Both the position numbers and the translations under genes were made by a program. The notes below the pieces were generated by a model. It had not been told where the DNA came from. It was given only the letters and a program-made list of their open reading frames with translations, and ran no database searches. Of a DNA stretch of 64,000 bases, positions 10,096-18,280 are shown in pieces. The DNA comes from Stutzerimonas xanthomarina DSM 18231 (lineage in GTDB: Bacteria; Pseudomonadota; Gammaproteobacteria; Pseudomonadales; Pseudomonadaceae), in contig NZ_FQXA01000008.1 of assembly GCF_900129835.1 (NCBI RefSeq), positions 116,598 through 180,597 of the forward strand, written 5' to 3'. Each line of letters opens with the position of its first letter. Position 1 is the first letter of the stretch.

Positions 10096-10566
10096 GTGAG
10101 CGCTAACAATGCCGATGCCAGAGGCAGCCTGACCGCGACATGCTTTCTTGGGATTGGTCTGATGGCGGCGATTGATGAGATCGTCTTTCACCAAATCCTT
10201 GCCTGGCACCATTTTTTCGACCGTTCAACGCCTGCTATCGCGCTCTTGTCCGATGGCCTGTTGCACTCGGCTGAGCTGCTGATGCTGGCGGCCGGGTTTT
10301 ACCTGTTCGTTCGGCTGAGTCGTCATCAAGCGGTATCGCGCTGGCATGCCTGGGCGGGGCTGTTGTTCGGAGCCGGGGGCTTCCAGCTGTTCGACGGCAT
10401 TGTCGATCACAAGGTGCTGCGTTTGCATCAGGTGCGCTACGTCGACGATCTCTGGCTCTACGACCTGGCCTGGAATGGCTTCGGCGTATTGCTGCTGGTG
10501 GTGGGGTTCTTTATCTGGCGCAGGGTTGGCGGCAGGCTGCGGCAGGGTAAGGTAAGCGGCCTGTGA
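10096..10566 (+). CDS. DUF2243 family membrane protein
   Basis: A 156-residue protein with about four transmembrane segments. It starts at GTG 10096, chosen because CCGGAGG lies just upstream and the open frame before it has no membrane character. The sequence around LGIGLMAAIDEIVFHQILAWHH and FDGIVDHKVLRLHQ has the conserved His/Asp residues of DUF2243, suggesting metal or haem binding, which is unproven. The stop overlaps the next start by 4 bp (GTGA), so it is translationally coupled to the CtaG-like gene. DUF2243 and CtaG-like genes commonly pair, pointing to a role near cytochrome oxidase assembly. Confidence 0.82.
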   Translation: MSANNADARGSLTATCFLGIGLMAAIDEIVFHQILAWHHFFDRSTPAIALLSDGLLHSAELLMLAAGFYLFVRLSRHQAVSRWHAWAGLLFGAGGFQLFDGIVDHKVLRLHQVRYVDDLWLYDLAWNGFGVLLLVVGFFIWRRVGGRLRQGKVSGL

Positions 10567-11372
10567 GTCATGACGCTCATCTGCTGACGCTCGCCGGGAC
10601 CTTCATGCTGGTGCTGCTGACCCAAGGGCTGTGGTTTGCCTATGTGCTGGGTGTCCGCGCACAGCGCAGGCGTGGCAAGGTCTGGCATTGCTGGCGGTTG
10701 GTGAGTTTCAGCCTTGGGTGCGGGCTGTTGGTACTGGCCTTCTCGCCGCCAGTGGTCGAGTGGGGGCACTCGGATCTGCGTGGGCACATGGCCCAGCACC
10801 TGTTGCTCGGCATGTTCGCGCCCATCGCCCTGATGCTAGGAGCGCCGGGCACCCTGTTGCTGCGCAGCGTGCCGGTAACCACTGCACGGCGCATCACCGA
10901 TTTCGCGGCGACCGTGCCGGTGCGTTGCCTAAGCCATCCTGTCACGGCATTGTTTCTGGATATCGGTGCGCTGTACCTGCTCTACCTGACGCCGCTGTTT
11001 CAGCTGAGCTTCAGTGAGCCCTTGCTGCACATCTGGTTGCACCTGCACTTCGTGCTTGCCGGTTACTTGTTCAGCTGGTCCATTGCCGGACCGGATCCGG
11101 CACCCCACCGGCCGGGGATGCGTTTGCGATTGCTCGTGCTGTTCGCGGCTATCGCCGCTCACGCGGTGCTCGGCAAGTTGATGTATGCCTATGGATTTCC
11201 CCGCGACGCCGGCCTTGAACTGGCGGAGATCGAGGCGGCGGCGCAGCTGATGTACTACGGTGGTGACCTGGCCGAGCTAATCCTGGCGCTGGTGTTCTTC
11301 GCCGGCTGGTATCGGCGCCGCAAGCTGTCCGAGCCGGCCGGCGACTGGTTGACAGCAAACCACCGGACCTAG
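10563..11372 (+). CDS. Cytochrome c oxidase assembly protein, caa3-type CtaG family
   Basis: A 269-residue polytopic membrane protein with about seven hydrophobic segments, belonging to the CtaG/caa3-type (CtaG_Cox) family. Conserved His residues lie in membrane segments (DLRGHMAQHLLLGMFAP, LLHIWLHLHFVLAGYLFSW). Family members are linked to copper-A assembly of caa3-type oxidases in Bacillus. This is a different family from the Cox11/CtaG copper chaperone. It begins with GTG overlapping the DUF2243 stop. No oxidase subunits are in the window. Confidence 0.85.
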   Translation: MSHDAHLLTLAGTFMLVLLTQGLWFAYVLGVRAQRRRGKVWHCWRLVSFSLGCGLLVLAFSPPVVEWGHSDLRGHMAQHLLLGMFAPIALMLGAPGTLLLRSVPVTTARRITDFAATVPVRCLSHPVTALFLDIGALYLLYLTPLFQLSFSEPLLHIWLHLHFVLAGYLFSWSIAGPDPAPHRPGMRLRLLVLFAAIAAHAVLGKLMYAYGFPRDAGLELAEIEAAAQLMYYGGDLAELILALVFFAGWYRRRKLSEPAGDWLTANHRT

Positions 11373-11415
11373 CGCGAGCCAGATCCGGCGGGGGTGTTGC
11401 GATGGCGCGGAGTGG

Positions 11416-12843
11416 TTATGCCGCGGCGATCACGTCACCGTGGTTTTCCGGCTCGATCAGTGCGCGGTGCAGAGCTGCGACGGCGTCGTCGTAGTCTTCC
11501 TCGTTAACGACGCACTGCATCTCCACCTGACGGATCGACTGATGCACAGCCTGGATGCTGATGCCGGCACCGGCCAGCGCGGCCACGGTCTTGGCGAGGA
11601 TGCCCTTGACCTTGAGGTCCGAGCCGATCGCCGAGACGATGGCGACGTTGTGCACGGTCACTTCCGCAGCCGGGTACTTTTCCTCGATCAGCCGCGCGGC
11701 GCGGTTGATCAGCTTGCGCGAGCCCGAGGCGTAGTAGGTGATGCTGTTGGCATCGGAGTCCTTGTTCACTACATAGAGACGCAGCTGCTTGAGCAACTTG
11801 CTGATCTCGATGTCGTAGGCGACGTCCCCGAGCATGTCCTGATCGAACACCTCGATGCCGAAGACGTCCTTGCGCCCGGCGATGATCTCGACGCAGGGCC
11901 GCTCGCTCTTGTAGTCCTGGCTGATGAGGGTGCCGGCGTGCTCGGGTTCGAAGGCGTTTTTGATGCGCAGTTCGATGCCGGCACGGCGCAGCGTTTTGGC
12001 CGCACGCGGATGAATCGCTTCCATGCCCAGATTGGATAGCTGGTCTGCAACGTCATAGTTGGTGCGGCCAATGGTGACCACTTTGTCCGCGCCTACCAGG
12101 TTCGGGTCGGCGGAGGAGAGGTGGAATTCCTTGTGGATGATCGCCTCGCGGGCGCCGGTGGCAGCAGCAATCTGGGCGAAGGTGATCTCGCTGTAGCCGC
12201 GGTCGAAGGTGTTCATCAGGCCTTCGCTGCAATGCGTGTAGCCGGTGGCGACGACCAATTCGCGGGACAGGTCCACCTCTTCGAAGCTGTGGCGCACCAT
12301 CTCGTCGAAGGGCAGCGGCGCGTCGCGGTGCCAGCCGGTGAGGTCGACCATCTTCGCATTGATGCCGCGATGCTTGAGCGCCAGCACCGAGTTGAAGGCT
12401 GAGTGCGCCTCGCCGAGGGAGGCGAGCATCTCGCGCACTTTCATCAGGTGCTCGTCGAGCTGGAAATGGCCATAGGCGCAGAGGCGTTGCAGGCTGCTCA
12501 TGCATTCGCGGGCATCGTCGATGCGCGAGTTGATGAACTGGTTGGCAGCGCGCAGCTCGAACTCGCCGAACAGCTCGGCATTCTTATCGAGCATGCGTGT
12601 ACGCACGGTTTCCAGCGCGTCGAGCCAGGCGCCCTCACTGCGGGCATCGGCGAAGCGCTGGTAGACGCCCGGTTCTCCGGTCTTCTTGTGTTCCAGCAGC
12701 AGATTGGTCATGCCGCTGTAGGCCGATACGACGAAGACGCGCTGATAGAGCTCGTCGCCCGTGCGATGGCCAATAAAGATGTTGTTGAGCAGTTCTTCGA
12801 AGCGGCTCATGGATGTGCCGCCGATCTTTTCTACGGTATGCAT
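11416..12843 (-). CDS. ask: Ectoine-pathway aspartate kinase (Ask_Ect)
   Basis: A 475-residue aspartokinase, the first enzyme supplying aspartyl phosphate for ectoine. The N-terminal KIGGTSM is the KxGGTS kinase motif. FDRGYSEITFAQIAAAT and IGRTNYDVADQLSNLGMEAIHPRA follow, with two ACT regulatory domains at about 330-470. It lies last in the ectABCD run; specialised Ask_Ect enzymes linked to ect genes are known from P. stutzeri. Start ATG 12843 gives MHTVEKIGGT. A hairpin with a short T run at 12908-12934 separates it from ectD, so it may be transcribed at a lower level or have its own promoter. Confidence 0.95.
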   Translation of the reverse strand: MHTVEKIGGTSMSRFEELLNNIFIGHRTGDELYQRVFVVSAYSGMTNLLLEHKKTGEPGVYQRFADARSEGAWLDALETVRTRMLDKNAELFGEFELRAANQFINSRIDDARECMSSLQRLCAYGHFQLDEHLMKVREMLASLGEAHSAFNSVLALKHRGINAKMVDLTGWHRDAPLPFDEMVRHSFEEVDLSRELVVATGYTHCSEGLMNTFDRGYSEITFAQIAAATGAREAIIHKEFHLSSADPNLVGADKVVTIGRTNYDVADQLSNLGMEAIHPRAAKTLRRAGIELRIKNAFEPEHAGTLISQDYKSERPCVEIIAGRKDVFGIEVFDQDMLGDVAYDIEISKLLKQLRLYVVNKDSDANSITYYASGSRKLINRAARLIEEKYPAAEVTVHNVAIVSAIGSDLKVKGILAKTVAALAGAGISIQAVHQSIRQVEMQCVVNEEDYDDAVAALHRALIEPENHGDVIAAA

Positions 12844-12904
12844 CGATTCATCTTCCCGTCTTGGGGGTGAATTTTCATCCCTGGGCCGCCTCTCGGCCGC
12901 CAAC

Positions 12905-12934
12905 AAAGATCAGGCCCCGTATGCGGGCCTGATC
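12905..12934 (-). terminator. Hairpin between ectD and ask, terminator-like
   Basis: A perfect 10-bp stem (12908-12917 with 12925-12934, GATCAGGCCC) with a 7-nt loop. On the minus strand it is followed by TTTGTT. It lies inside the operon, so it could cause partial termination before ask. Alternatively it could be a processing or stability hairpin. Confidence 0.65.
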
Positions 12935-12941
12935 GGGTACG

Positions 12942-13859
12942 TCAGAGATACTTCTGTTTCTGGATCTGCAGCGGTTCGAAATGCTCACGCTCGGCGACGA
13001 AGGCCGGGCGTGGCGAGAGGCCGCAGAAGGGCGCCTGAGCGGCATTATCTACGTGGTTGTAGACATAAAACAGATTGCTGCGCGCGCTGGGTGTGATGTT
13101 GCTGTTGGAGCCGTGCATGGTGTTGCAATCGAAGAACACCACGCTGCCCGCCGGGCCGGTGGCAGTATCGATGCCATAGCGGTCCGCAAGCTGACTCAGG
13201 CTGTCGTGATCCGGCACGCCGAACTCCTGCTTGCGCAGCGATTTCTCATAGTGGTTTTCCGGCGTCGCGCCGACGCAGCGGATGTAGTGCTTGTGCGATC
13301 CGGGCACCAACATCAGTGGGCCGTTATGCGGCTCGTTGTCGGTCAGCAGGATCGAACAGCTCAGAGTGCGCATGCGCGGCAGTCCGTCCTCGGTGTGCCA
13401 GGTTTCGAAATCCGAATGCCAGTAGAACTCCTTGCCGGTAAAGCCGGGTTTGAAGTTCATCCGCGACTGGTGCACATAGATGTCACCGCCAAGGATGAAG
13501 CTGGCGATGGCCGCGATACGCTCGTCGCAGGCTACGCGGGCGAACAGCGGATTGTCGGCGTGGATGGCGAACACCGAGCGGATCGCGCCGCTGTCGGGTT
13601 CCTTGATGGTCTTGCCGGATTCGGCAACGGCCGGGTCCTGGCGCATGCGGTCGAGTTCTTCGCGAAATACCGCGACTTCCTCGGCACTGAACAGATTGGG
13701 GATCACCAGGTAACCGTCACGCGCGAAGCGTTCGATCAGTTCCGGGGCGATTGGGGCGTTGGCCAGGTCATTGCGGTAGACGACCGGATCCAGACGCTCC
13801 TGCCAGCTGGGTTCGTCGTGCTGGCGCGAAGGGTACAGGTCGGCTTGCACGGGGTTCAC
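12942..13859 (-). CDS. ectD: Ectoine hydroxylase (EctD)
   Basis: A 305-residue non-haem Fe(II)/2-oxoglutarate dioxygenase that converts ectoine to 5-hydroxyectoine. The EctD signature is present (FYWHSDFETWHTEDGLP, about 145-161). The iron ligands read as His148, Asp150 and His249 (CNTMHGSN). The start is GTG at 13857-13859, with AAGGAG 8 nt upstream. Length equals the usual 295-310 residues. It follows ectC after a 107-bp gap that contains a palindromic repeat. Confidence 0.97.
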   Translation of the reverse strand: MNPVQADLYPSRQHDEPSWQERLDPVVYRNDLANAPIAPELIERFARDGYLVIPNLFSAEEVAVFREELDRMRQDPAVAESGKTIKEPDSGAIRSVFAIHADNPLFARVACDERIAAIASFILGGDIYVHQSRMNFKPGFTGKEFYWHSDFETWHTEDGLPRMRTLSCSILLTDNEPHNGPLMLVPGSHKHYIRCVGATPENHYEKSLRKQEFGVPDHDSLSQLADRYGIDTATGPAGSVVFFDCNTMHGSNSNITPSARSNLFYVYNHVDNAAQAPFCGLSPRPAFVAEREHFEPLQIQKQKYL

Positions 13860-13888
13860 TTCACAGTCTCCTTTCGGTTGCTTGGCGA

Positions 13889-13928
13889 GTTGTACCCACC
13901 CTACGGTCGCTCGCAGGATGGGTACAAC
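13889..13928. repeat. Palindromic repeat between ectC and ectD
   Basis: Arms GTTGTACCCA (13889-13898) and TGGGTACAAC (13919-13928) are perfectly complementary, and CACCCTACGG lies inside. The motif belongs with the GTAGGGTGG-type palindromes at 8420-8492 and 49042-49129. Confidence 0.65.
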
Positions 13929-13966
13929 CCATCGTTAGCGTGATGCCGCGCATCACGCCATGCCTC

Positions 13967-14362
13967 TTAAACGGTTTCGGCCTCCAGCGGGTAGACACCG
14001 CTCTCGTCGTGAACTTCCTTGCCGTTGAGCGGCGGATTGAAGACGCAGGCCATCTTCATGTCCTCGGTGCCGCCACGGAGCAAGTGCTCGTCGTGCTTGT
14101 CGAGGATGTACAGCGTGCCGGCCTCGATCTTGTAGATCTTGCCGTCGGCGATGGTCTCGATTTCACCGTTACCGCTCATGCAATACACCGACTCCAGATG
14201 GTTCTGGTAGTGGATGTGCGTCTCGGTGTTGGCGTAGATGGTAGTCACGTGAAACGAGAAGCCCATCTTGTCGTCCTTGAGCAGCATCCGGGTGCTGTCC
14301 CAGGTATCGGTCTTGATCTTGCGGTTGGACTGCTCGCATTCGGCCAGGGTACGTACGATCAT
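13967..14362 (-). CDS. ectC: L-ectoine synthase (EctC)
   Basis: A 131-residue cupin enzyme that cyclises N-gamma-acetyl-diaminobutyrate to ectoine. The protein begins [10 protein letters not shown] and carries the cupin core [32 protein letters not shown], followed by [43 protein letters not shown], as in characterised EctC. Length is typical. Start ATG 14362 has GAGG about 9 nt upstream. It sits 11 bp after ectB, so it is cotranscribed. Confidence 0.97.
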   Translation of the reverse strand: MIVRTLAECEQSNRKIKTDTWDSTRMLLKDDKMGFSFHVTTIYANTETHIHYQNHLESVYCMSGNGEIETIADGKIYKIEAGTLYILDKHDEHLLRGGTEDMKMACVFNPPLNGKEVHDESGVYPLEAETV

Positions 14363-14373
14363 TTGTTAGGTCC

Positions 14374-15651
14374 TCAAGAAGCTGCTTGGTTGGAGTCCTG
14401 GTCGGACATCACGGCGGCGAAGGCCTTGTCCAGGATGCTCATGGCCTTGTCGATCTGCTCTTCGCTGATGATCAGCGGGCAGAGACACTTGACCACTTCG
14501 CTGTGGGCGCCGCTGGTTTCAACGACCAGGCCATTTTCGAAGGCGTGACGGCAGATGGCGGCGGCGGTGTCGCCGTCCGGGCAGCTGATGCCGATCATCA
14601 TGCCGCGGCCTTTGACGAACAGAGAGTCCGGGCCGTAGCGGCGGACAATCTTGTGCATGCCGTCGGCGATGCGCTTGCCCTTGGCCTTGACGCTGTTGGC
14701 GAATTCGTCGTCCTTCCAGAAGTGTTCGATGGCGGCAGCCGCCGTGACGAATGCGTGGTTGTTACCGCGGAAGGTGCCGTTGTGTTCGCCCGGCTTCCAC
14801 TGGTCCAGCTCTTTGCGCAGCAGCACCATGGCAAACGGCAGGCCGTAGCCCGACAGCGACTTGGACAGGGTGATCATGTCCGGCTTGATGCCCATCTCTT
14901 CGAAGCTGAAGAAGGTGCCGGTCCGGCCGCAACCGGCCTGGATGTCGTCAATGATCAGCAGCATTTCGTGCTTGCGGCAGAGCTTTTCCAGCTTGCGGAC
15001 CCACTCAGCGGACGCGGCGTTCAGGCCGCCTTCGCCCTGGACCACTTCGACGATCACGGCGGCCGGCTTGTCGACACCGCTGGACGGATCGGTCAGCAGC
15101 TTGTCCATCATCGCGATGGTGTTGACCTTGTCACCGAAATAGTTGGCATAGGGCATGCGGCTGACGTCGGTCAGCGGAACGCCGGCGGCGCCACGGTGAT
15201 GCTTGTTGCCGGTCGCGGCGAGCGCGCCGATGCTGCAGCCGTGGAAGCCGTTGGTGAAGCTGATGATGTTATTGCGGCCGGTCACCTTGCGCGCCAGCTT
15301 CAGCGCGGCTTCCACCGCGTTGGTGCCGGTCGGGCCGGTGAACTGCATGACGTAGTTCATGCTGCGCGGCTTGAGGATCAGGCGGTCGAAGGTGGAGAGA
15401 AAGGTCTCCTTCGCTTCGGAATACATGTCCAGACCGTGGGTGATGCCGTCGGCTTCGATGTAATCAAGCAGCGCCTGCTTGAGTACCGGATGGTTATGGC
15501 CGTAGTTCAGCGTGCCGGCACCGGCAAGAAAGTCGATGTACGTCTTGCCTTCGCGGGTGGTGAGTTCAGCGCCCCGGGCCTGCTTGAAGACCACGGGAAA
15601 GGAGCGGCAGTAGCTGCGAACGCCAGATTCGTGCAGTTCGAAAGTTTTCAT
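14374..15651 (-). CDS. ectB: Diaminobutyrate-2-oxoglutarate transaminase (EctB)
   Basis: A 425-residue class III aminotransferase that makes L-2,4-diaminobutyrate from aspartate semialdehyde with glutamate as amino donor. The N-terminus MKTFELHESGVRSYCRSFP is characteristic. LLIIDDIQAGCGRTGTFFSFE and LSKSLSGYGLP carry the PLP site, with Lys264 as the likely Schiff-base lysine. The start at 15651 overlaps the ectA stop by 4 bp (ATGA) and has GAGG upstream, so translation is coupled. Confidence 0.97.
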   Translation of the reverse strand: MKTFELHESGVRSYCRSFPVVFKQARGAELTTREGKTYIDFLAGAGTLNYGHNHPVLKQALLDYIEADGITHGLDMYSEAKETFLSTFDRLILKPRSMNYVMQFTGPTGTNAVEAALKLARKVTGRNNIISFTNGFHGCSIGALAATGNKHHRGAAGVPLTDVSRMPYANYFGDKVNTIAMMDKLLTDPSSGVDKPAAVIVEVVQGEGGLNAASAEWVRKLEKLCRKHEMLLIIDDIQAGCGRTGTFFSFEEMGIKPDMITLSKSLSGYGLPFAMVLLRKELDQWKPGEHNGTFRGNNHAFVTAAAAIEHFWKDDEFANSVKAKGKRIADGMHKIVRRYGPDSLFVKGRGMMIGISCPDGDTAAAICRHAFENGLVVETSGAHSEVVKCLCPLIISEEQIDKAMSILDKAFAAVMSDQDSNQAAS

Positions 15652-16181
15652 GCGTTTTCCTCTAGTTCTTCTTCTGAATGGGGTGCGGCGAACGGGCCGG
15701 CGCGGTAGAGCACTTCGTCTTCGTGCTTGCCGGCGAAATGTTCGGCGCGGGAGAACAGGGTGCGGGTGCTGTAGTCCACGCCAAGTTTGGCGAAGGCCTT
15801 TTTGAACAGCGCCTGAGATGCCCCGTTGTCCGGCGAGATGGTTGTTTCCAGCTGGCTGACGCTCTGCTCTCTGGCGACTCGTGCGATCAATGCCATCAGC
15901 ATGCGCAGCGCCAGACCCTGACCGCGCATCGAAGCGTCGACCGCGACTTGCCAGACGAACAGGGTGTCTGGGCGAGCAGGGGGGCAGTAACCGGAAATGA
16001 AGCCTACCAATTGGCCATCCGCGTTTGTGGCGGCAATGGAGGTGTCGGCGAAGTCGGAGCATTGCAGAAGGTTGCAGTACACCGAATTGGTATCCAGAGG
16101 TTGGCAGCGCGCTACCAGCTCATGGAGGGGATAACCGTCGCCGTCGGTTGGGCGACGGAGCGTTACGGTAGGAACACTCAA
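15648..16181 (-). CDS. ectA: L-2,4-diaminobutyric acid acetyltransferase (EctA)
   Basis: A 177-residue GNAT acetyltransferase, first of the ectoine-specific enzymes. It has the GNAT core FVWQVAVDASMRGQGLALRML and EctA-typical LRRPTDGDGYPLHELVARCQPLDTNSVYCNLLQCSDFA. The best start is TTG at 16179-16181, with AAAGG 7 nt upstream. No ATG or GTG is available in frame before the TAA just upstream. About 13 in-frame codons between that TAA and the TTG read like a continuation of the protein (SNPKGLVL), so a non-standard start further upstream is possible. Confidence 0.94.
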   Translation of the reverse strand: MSVPTVTLRRPTDGDGYPLHELVARCQPLDTNSVYCNLLQCSDFADTSIAATNADGQLVGFISGYCPPARPDTLFVWQVAVDASMRGQGLALRMLMALIARVAREQSVSQLETTISPDNGASQALFKKAFAKLGVDYSTRTLFSRAEHFAGKHEDEVLYRAGPFAAPHSEEELEENA

Positions 16182-16219
16182 AACAAGACCTTTGGGGTTG
16201 CTGATTGAAATCCTTTATT

Positions 16220-16249
16220 AGAATAAACACATCAAAAATTTAATCTCAA
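16220..16249 (-). promoter_or_regulatory. Probable promoter of the ect operon
   Basis: On the minus strand, TTGAGA (16244-16249) and TATTCT (16220-16225) are separated by 18 bp. That predicts a transcript start near 16213 and a leader of about 30 nt before ectA. A TTGAGA -35 with an 18-bp spacer agrees with what I recall of osmotically induced ect promoters. An inverted repeat (16257-16282) lies directly upstream. Confidence 0.6.
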
Positions 16250-16837
16250 CCCAAGTCGCCGATCATGGGCGTTGAATCGGCGCTGATATCTCCGAAGTTC
16301 GCCGTTTATCGCGAAAGTTGAACTTGCTCGCCAAGCGCCAAGATCGGGTTCGATCTGGCGCCTATATACAGTCGTATATCAGCGTCGAGTCGGCGCACGT
16401 TGTTGGGAGGACTCTGCTAGATGATCAGGGCGCTGCAAAAGAGCAGATCGGTACGCTCAGCCAACAGAGCGGAGCCCTTTTAGAATAGGGCTTTGCGCGG
16501 GTTGCGCTAATGCCAGCGCGGTTGTGGATAACGTCCGCGTTTGCCTGGCCAAAACTTGCCGAAGTTCTCGATGGATTAAGCCCTGAATCAGCAGGTCAGA
16601 ACTGGCAAGTTCAGTCGCCGATATCTTGGTTGGATATCGGCGATTCGCTTCGCGGAGATGGCGACTTCGTCGCATTTGGTTAAATTTATTGGGCAGCCCA
16701 ATTACCGACGACGCTGGAAAGTTCAGCTGCTAGTTGTGAGCTGCTTGCTGTGTTAGTTACAGCTGCTCGCGCAGGGCAGCTCTATTCCGGGCCATACAAC
16801 GCGTAATCGGCAGTGACGGCGGACGCTCTCGGCTGGC
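16250..16837. other. Intergenic region with several inverted repeats, no convincing gene
   Basis: About 590 bp between the ect promoter and the zwf stop. Inverted repeats: CGCCGAT/ATCGGCG at 16257-16282; CGCTGATAT/ATATCAGCG at 16281-16289 and 16376-16384; a bulged GCGCCAGATCG hairpin at about 16336-16362; and a perfect 11-bp hairpin TCGCCGATATC at 16615-16625 with 16633-16643 (7-nt loop). A TGTGGATAA (DnaA-box sequence) occurs at 16523-16531. The single open frame at 16457-16675 has no recognisable protein character. It may carry distal regulatory DNA for ect, or be relic sequence. Confidence 0.5.
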
Positions 16838-18280
16838 TCAGCGCCACCACTGGCGACCCTGGTGCTCGATCAGCTGGTGCGCTTGCTCAGGGCCGTCGGT
16901 TCCAGCCGGATAGGGTCTGGGTTTGCGGTAATGGCTCTGCCAGCCGCAGAGGATTGGGTCAACCCAGTTCCACGCCGCTTCCACCTCGTCACGGCGCATG
17001 AAGAGAGTCGAGTCGCCCTCAATCACATCCAGCAACAGTCGCTCGTAAGCCTCCCAGCGACGTGTGCTGCTGAAAGCATGGGCCAGGTTCAGGTCGAGCT
17101 CGACGGGCTCCAGCTGCATCCCTTTACCGGGTGCCTTGGCCATCAGTTGCAGGCTGATGCTTTCCTCGGGCTGCAGGCGAATTACCAGGCGGTTGACCTC
17201 GCCCTTGGTGAACAGCATGTGCGGCACCTGCTTGAAGGTGATGATGATCTCGGAACGCTTCTTCGCCATGCGCTTGCCGGTGCGCAGGTAGAACGGCACG
17301 CCGGCCCAGCGCCAGTTGTCGATCTCGGCTTTCACGGCGACAAAGGTCTCGGTGTCGCTGTCGTTATCGACATCCTTCTCGAAGTAGTAAGCCTGCACCT
17401 CATTGCCGCCGATCTGCCCGGCGACGTACTGCCCGCGCACGGTCTTGTCCTGCACGTCGTTACCGGTAATCGGTTTGAGGGCTTCCAGAATCTTCACCTT
17501 CTCGCCGCGTATCGATTTGGCGTCGAAGCGCACCGGGGCTTCCATCGCCACCAGGCAGAGCAGTTGCAGCAGGTGATTTTGCAGCATGTCACGCATCGCC
17601 CCGGCATGGTCGTAGTAGCTGCCGCGCTCCTCGACGCCCAGGGTCTCGGCCACCGTGATCTGCACATGATCGATATGGCCGCTGCGCCAGATCGGCTCGA
17701 ACAGCGCATTGGCAAAACGCAGCGCCATGAGGTTCTGCACGGTTTCCTTGCCGAGGTAGTGGTCGATCCGATAAATGCGCGATTCGGGGAAGACGTTACC
17801 GATGGCCTCGTTGATCTCGAGTGCTGATTCGAGGGAGTGGCCGATGGGCTTCTCCAGCACGATGCGCGCGTCTTCTCCGGCAAGCCCGGCGCTTTCAAGG
17901 TTCGAGGCAATGGGCTCGAACAGGTTGGGCGCGGTCGCCAGGTAGTGCACCCGCACGCGGCCTTCGGCCTGGCCGAGGTGATGCGCGAGACGGACGTACT
18001 CACCCCTCTGAGTGGCGTCCATGGGGAAGTAGTCGAGGCGCTGGCTGAACGCATTCCATATCTCGGCCTCGAAGTCCGTGCGTGCAATTTGTGCTCGGAG
18101 GTGACGCTCGGCCAGCGCCAGGTAGGCGTTGCGGTCGATGTCCTGACGGGCAATTGCCAGGATGCGAACGTCATCATGCAGACGATGCTCGCGGTGCAGG
18201 TAATAGAGTGCAGGGATGAGTTTGTGTAGCGCCAGGTCGCCGGTACCGCCAAATACCAGCATGTCGCAGGAAATGGACAC
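16838..18280 (-). CDS. zwf: Glucose-6-phosphate 1-dehydrogenase
   Basis: A 480-residue G6PDH, entry enzyme of the Entner-Doudoroff and pentose phosphate routes. The N-terminal nucleotide motif is GGTGDLALHKL, a variant of the usual GxxGDL. The active-site signature RIDHYLGKE is at about 171-179, with EKPIGHSLESA before it. The start GTG at 18280 is favoured by AGGAG 7-8 nt upstream. pgl and eda are not adjacent, unlike the main zwf-pgl-eda cluster of Pseudomonas, and PAO1 has a second zwf-like gene here by memory (PA5439). So this is probably the second paralogue. It is divergent from an RpiR regulator with a palindromic operator between. Confidence 0.93.
   Translation of the reverse strand: MSISCDMLVFGGTGDLALHKLIPALYYLHREHRLHDDVRILAIARQDIDRNAYLALAERHLRAQIARTDFEAEIWNAFSQRLDYFPMDATQRGEYVRLAHHLGQAEGRVRVHYLATAPNLFEPIASNLESAGLAGEDARIVLEKPIGHSLESALEINEAIGNVFPESRIYRIDHYLGKETVQNLMALRFANALFEPIWRSGHIDHVQITVAETLGVEERGSYYDHAGAMRDMLQNHLLQLLCLVAMEAPVRFDAKSIRGEKVKILEALKPITGNDVQDKTVRGQYVAGQIGGNEVQAYYFEKDVDNDSDTETFVAVKAEIDNWRWAGVPFYLRTGKRMAKKRSEIIITFKQVPHMLFTKGEVNRLVIRLQPEESISLQLMAKAPGKGMQLEPVELDLNLAHAFSSTRRWEAYERLLLDVIEGDSTLFMRRDEVEAAWNWVDPILCGWQSHYRKPRPYPAGTDGPEQAHQLIEHQGRQWWR

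Noticed and set aside
14386..15708. A 440-codon frame opposite ectB
   Set aside because: Exactly antisense to a confident gene; long antisense frames are common at this GC content. The same applies to the other long antisense frames.
16523..16531. DnaA-box TGTGGATAA
   Set aside because: A single 9-mer is expected about once in two windows of this size by chance; no cluster or origin features.
16457..16675. A 72-codon minus-strand open frame in the zwf-ect gap
   Set aside because: No ribosome site, no family features, and it spans a strong hairpin; it looks like chance coding in GC-rich DNA.
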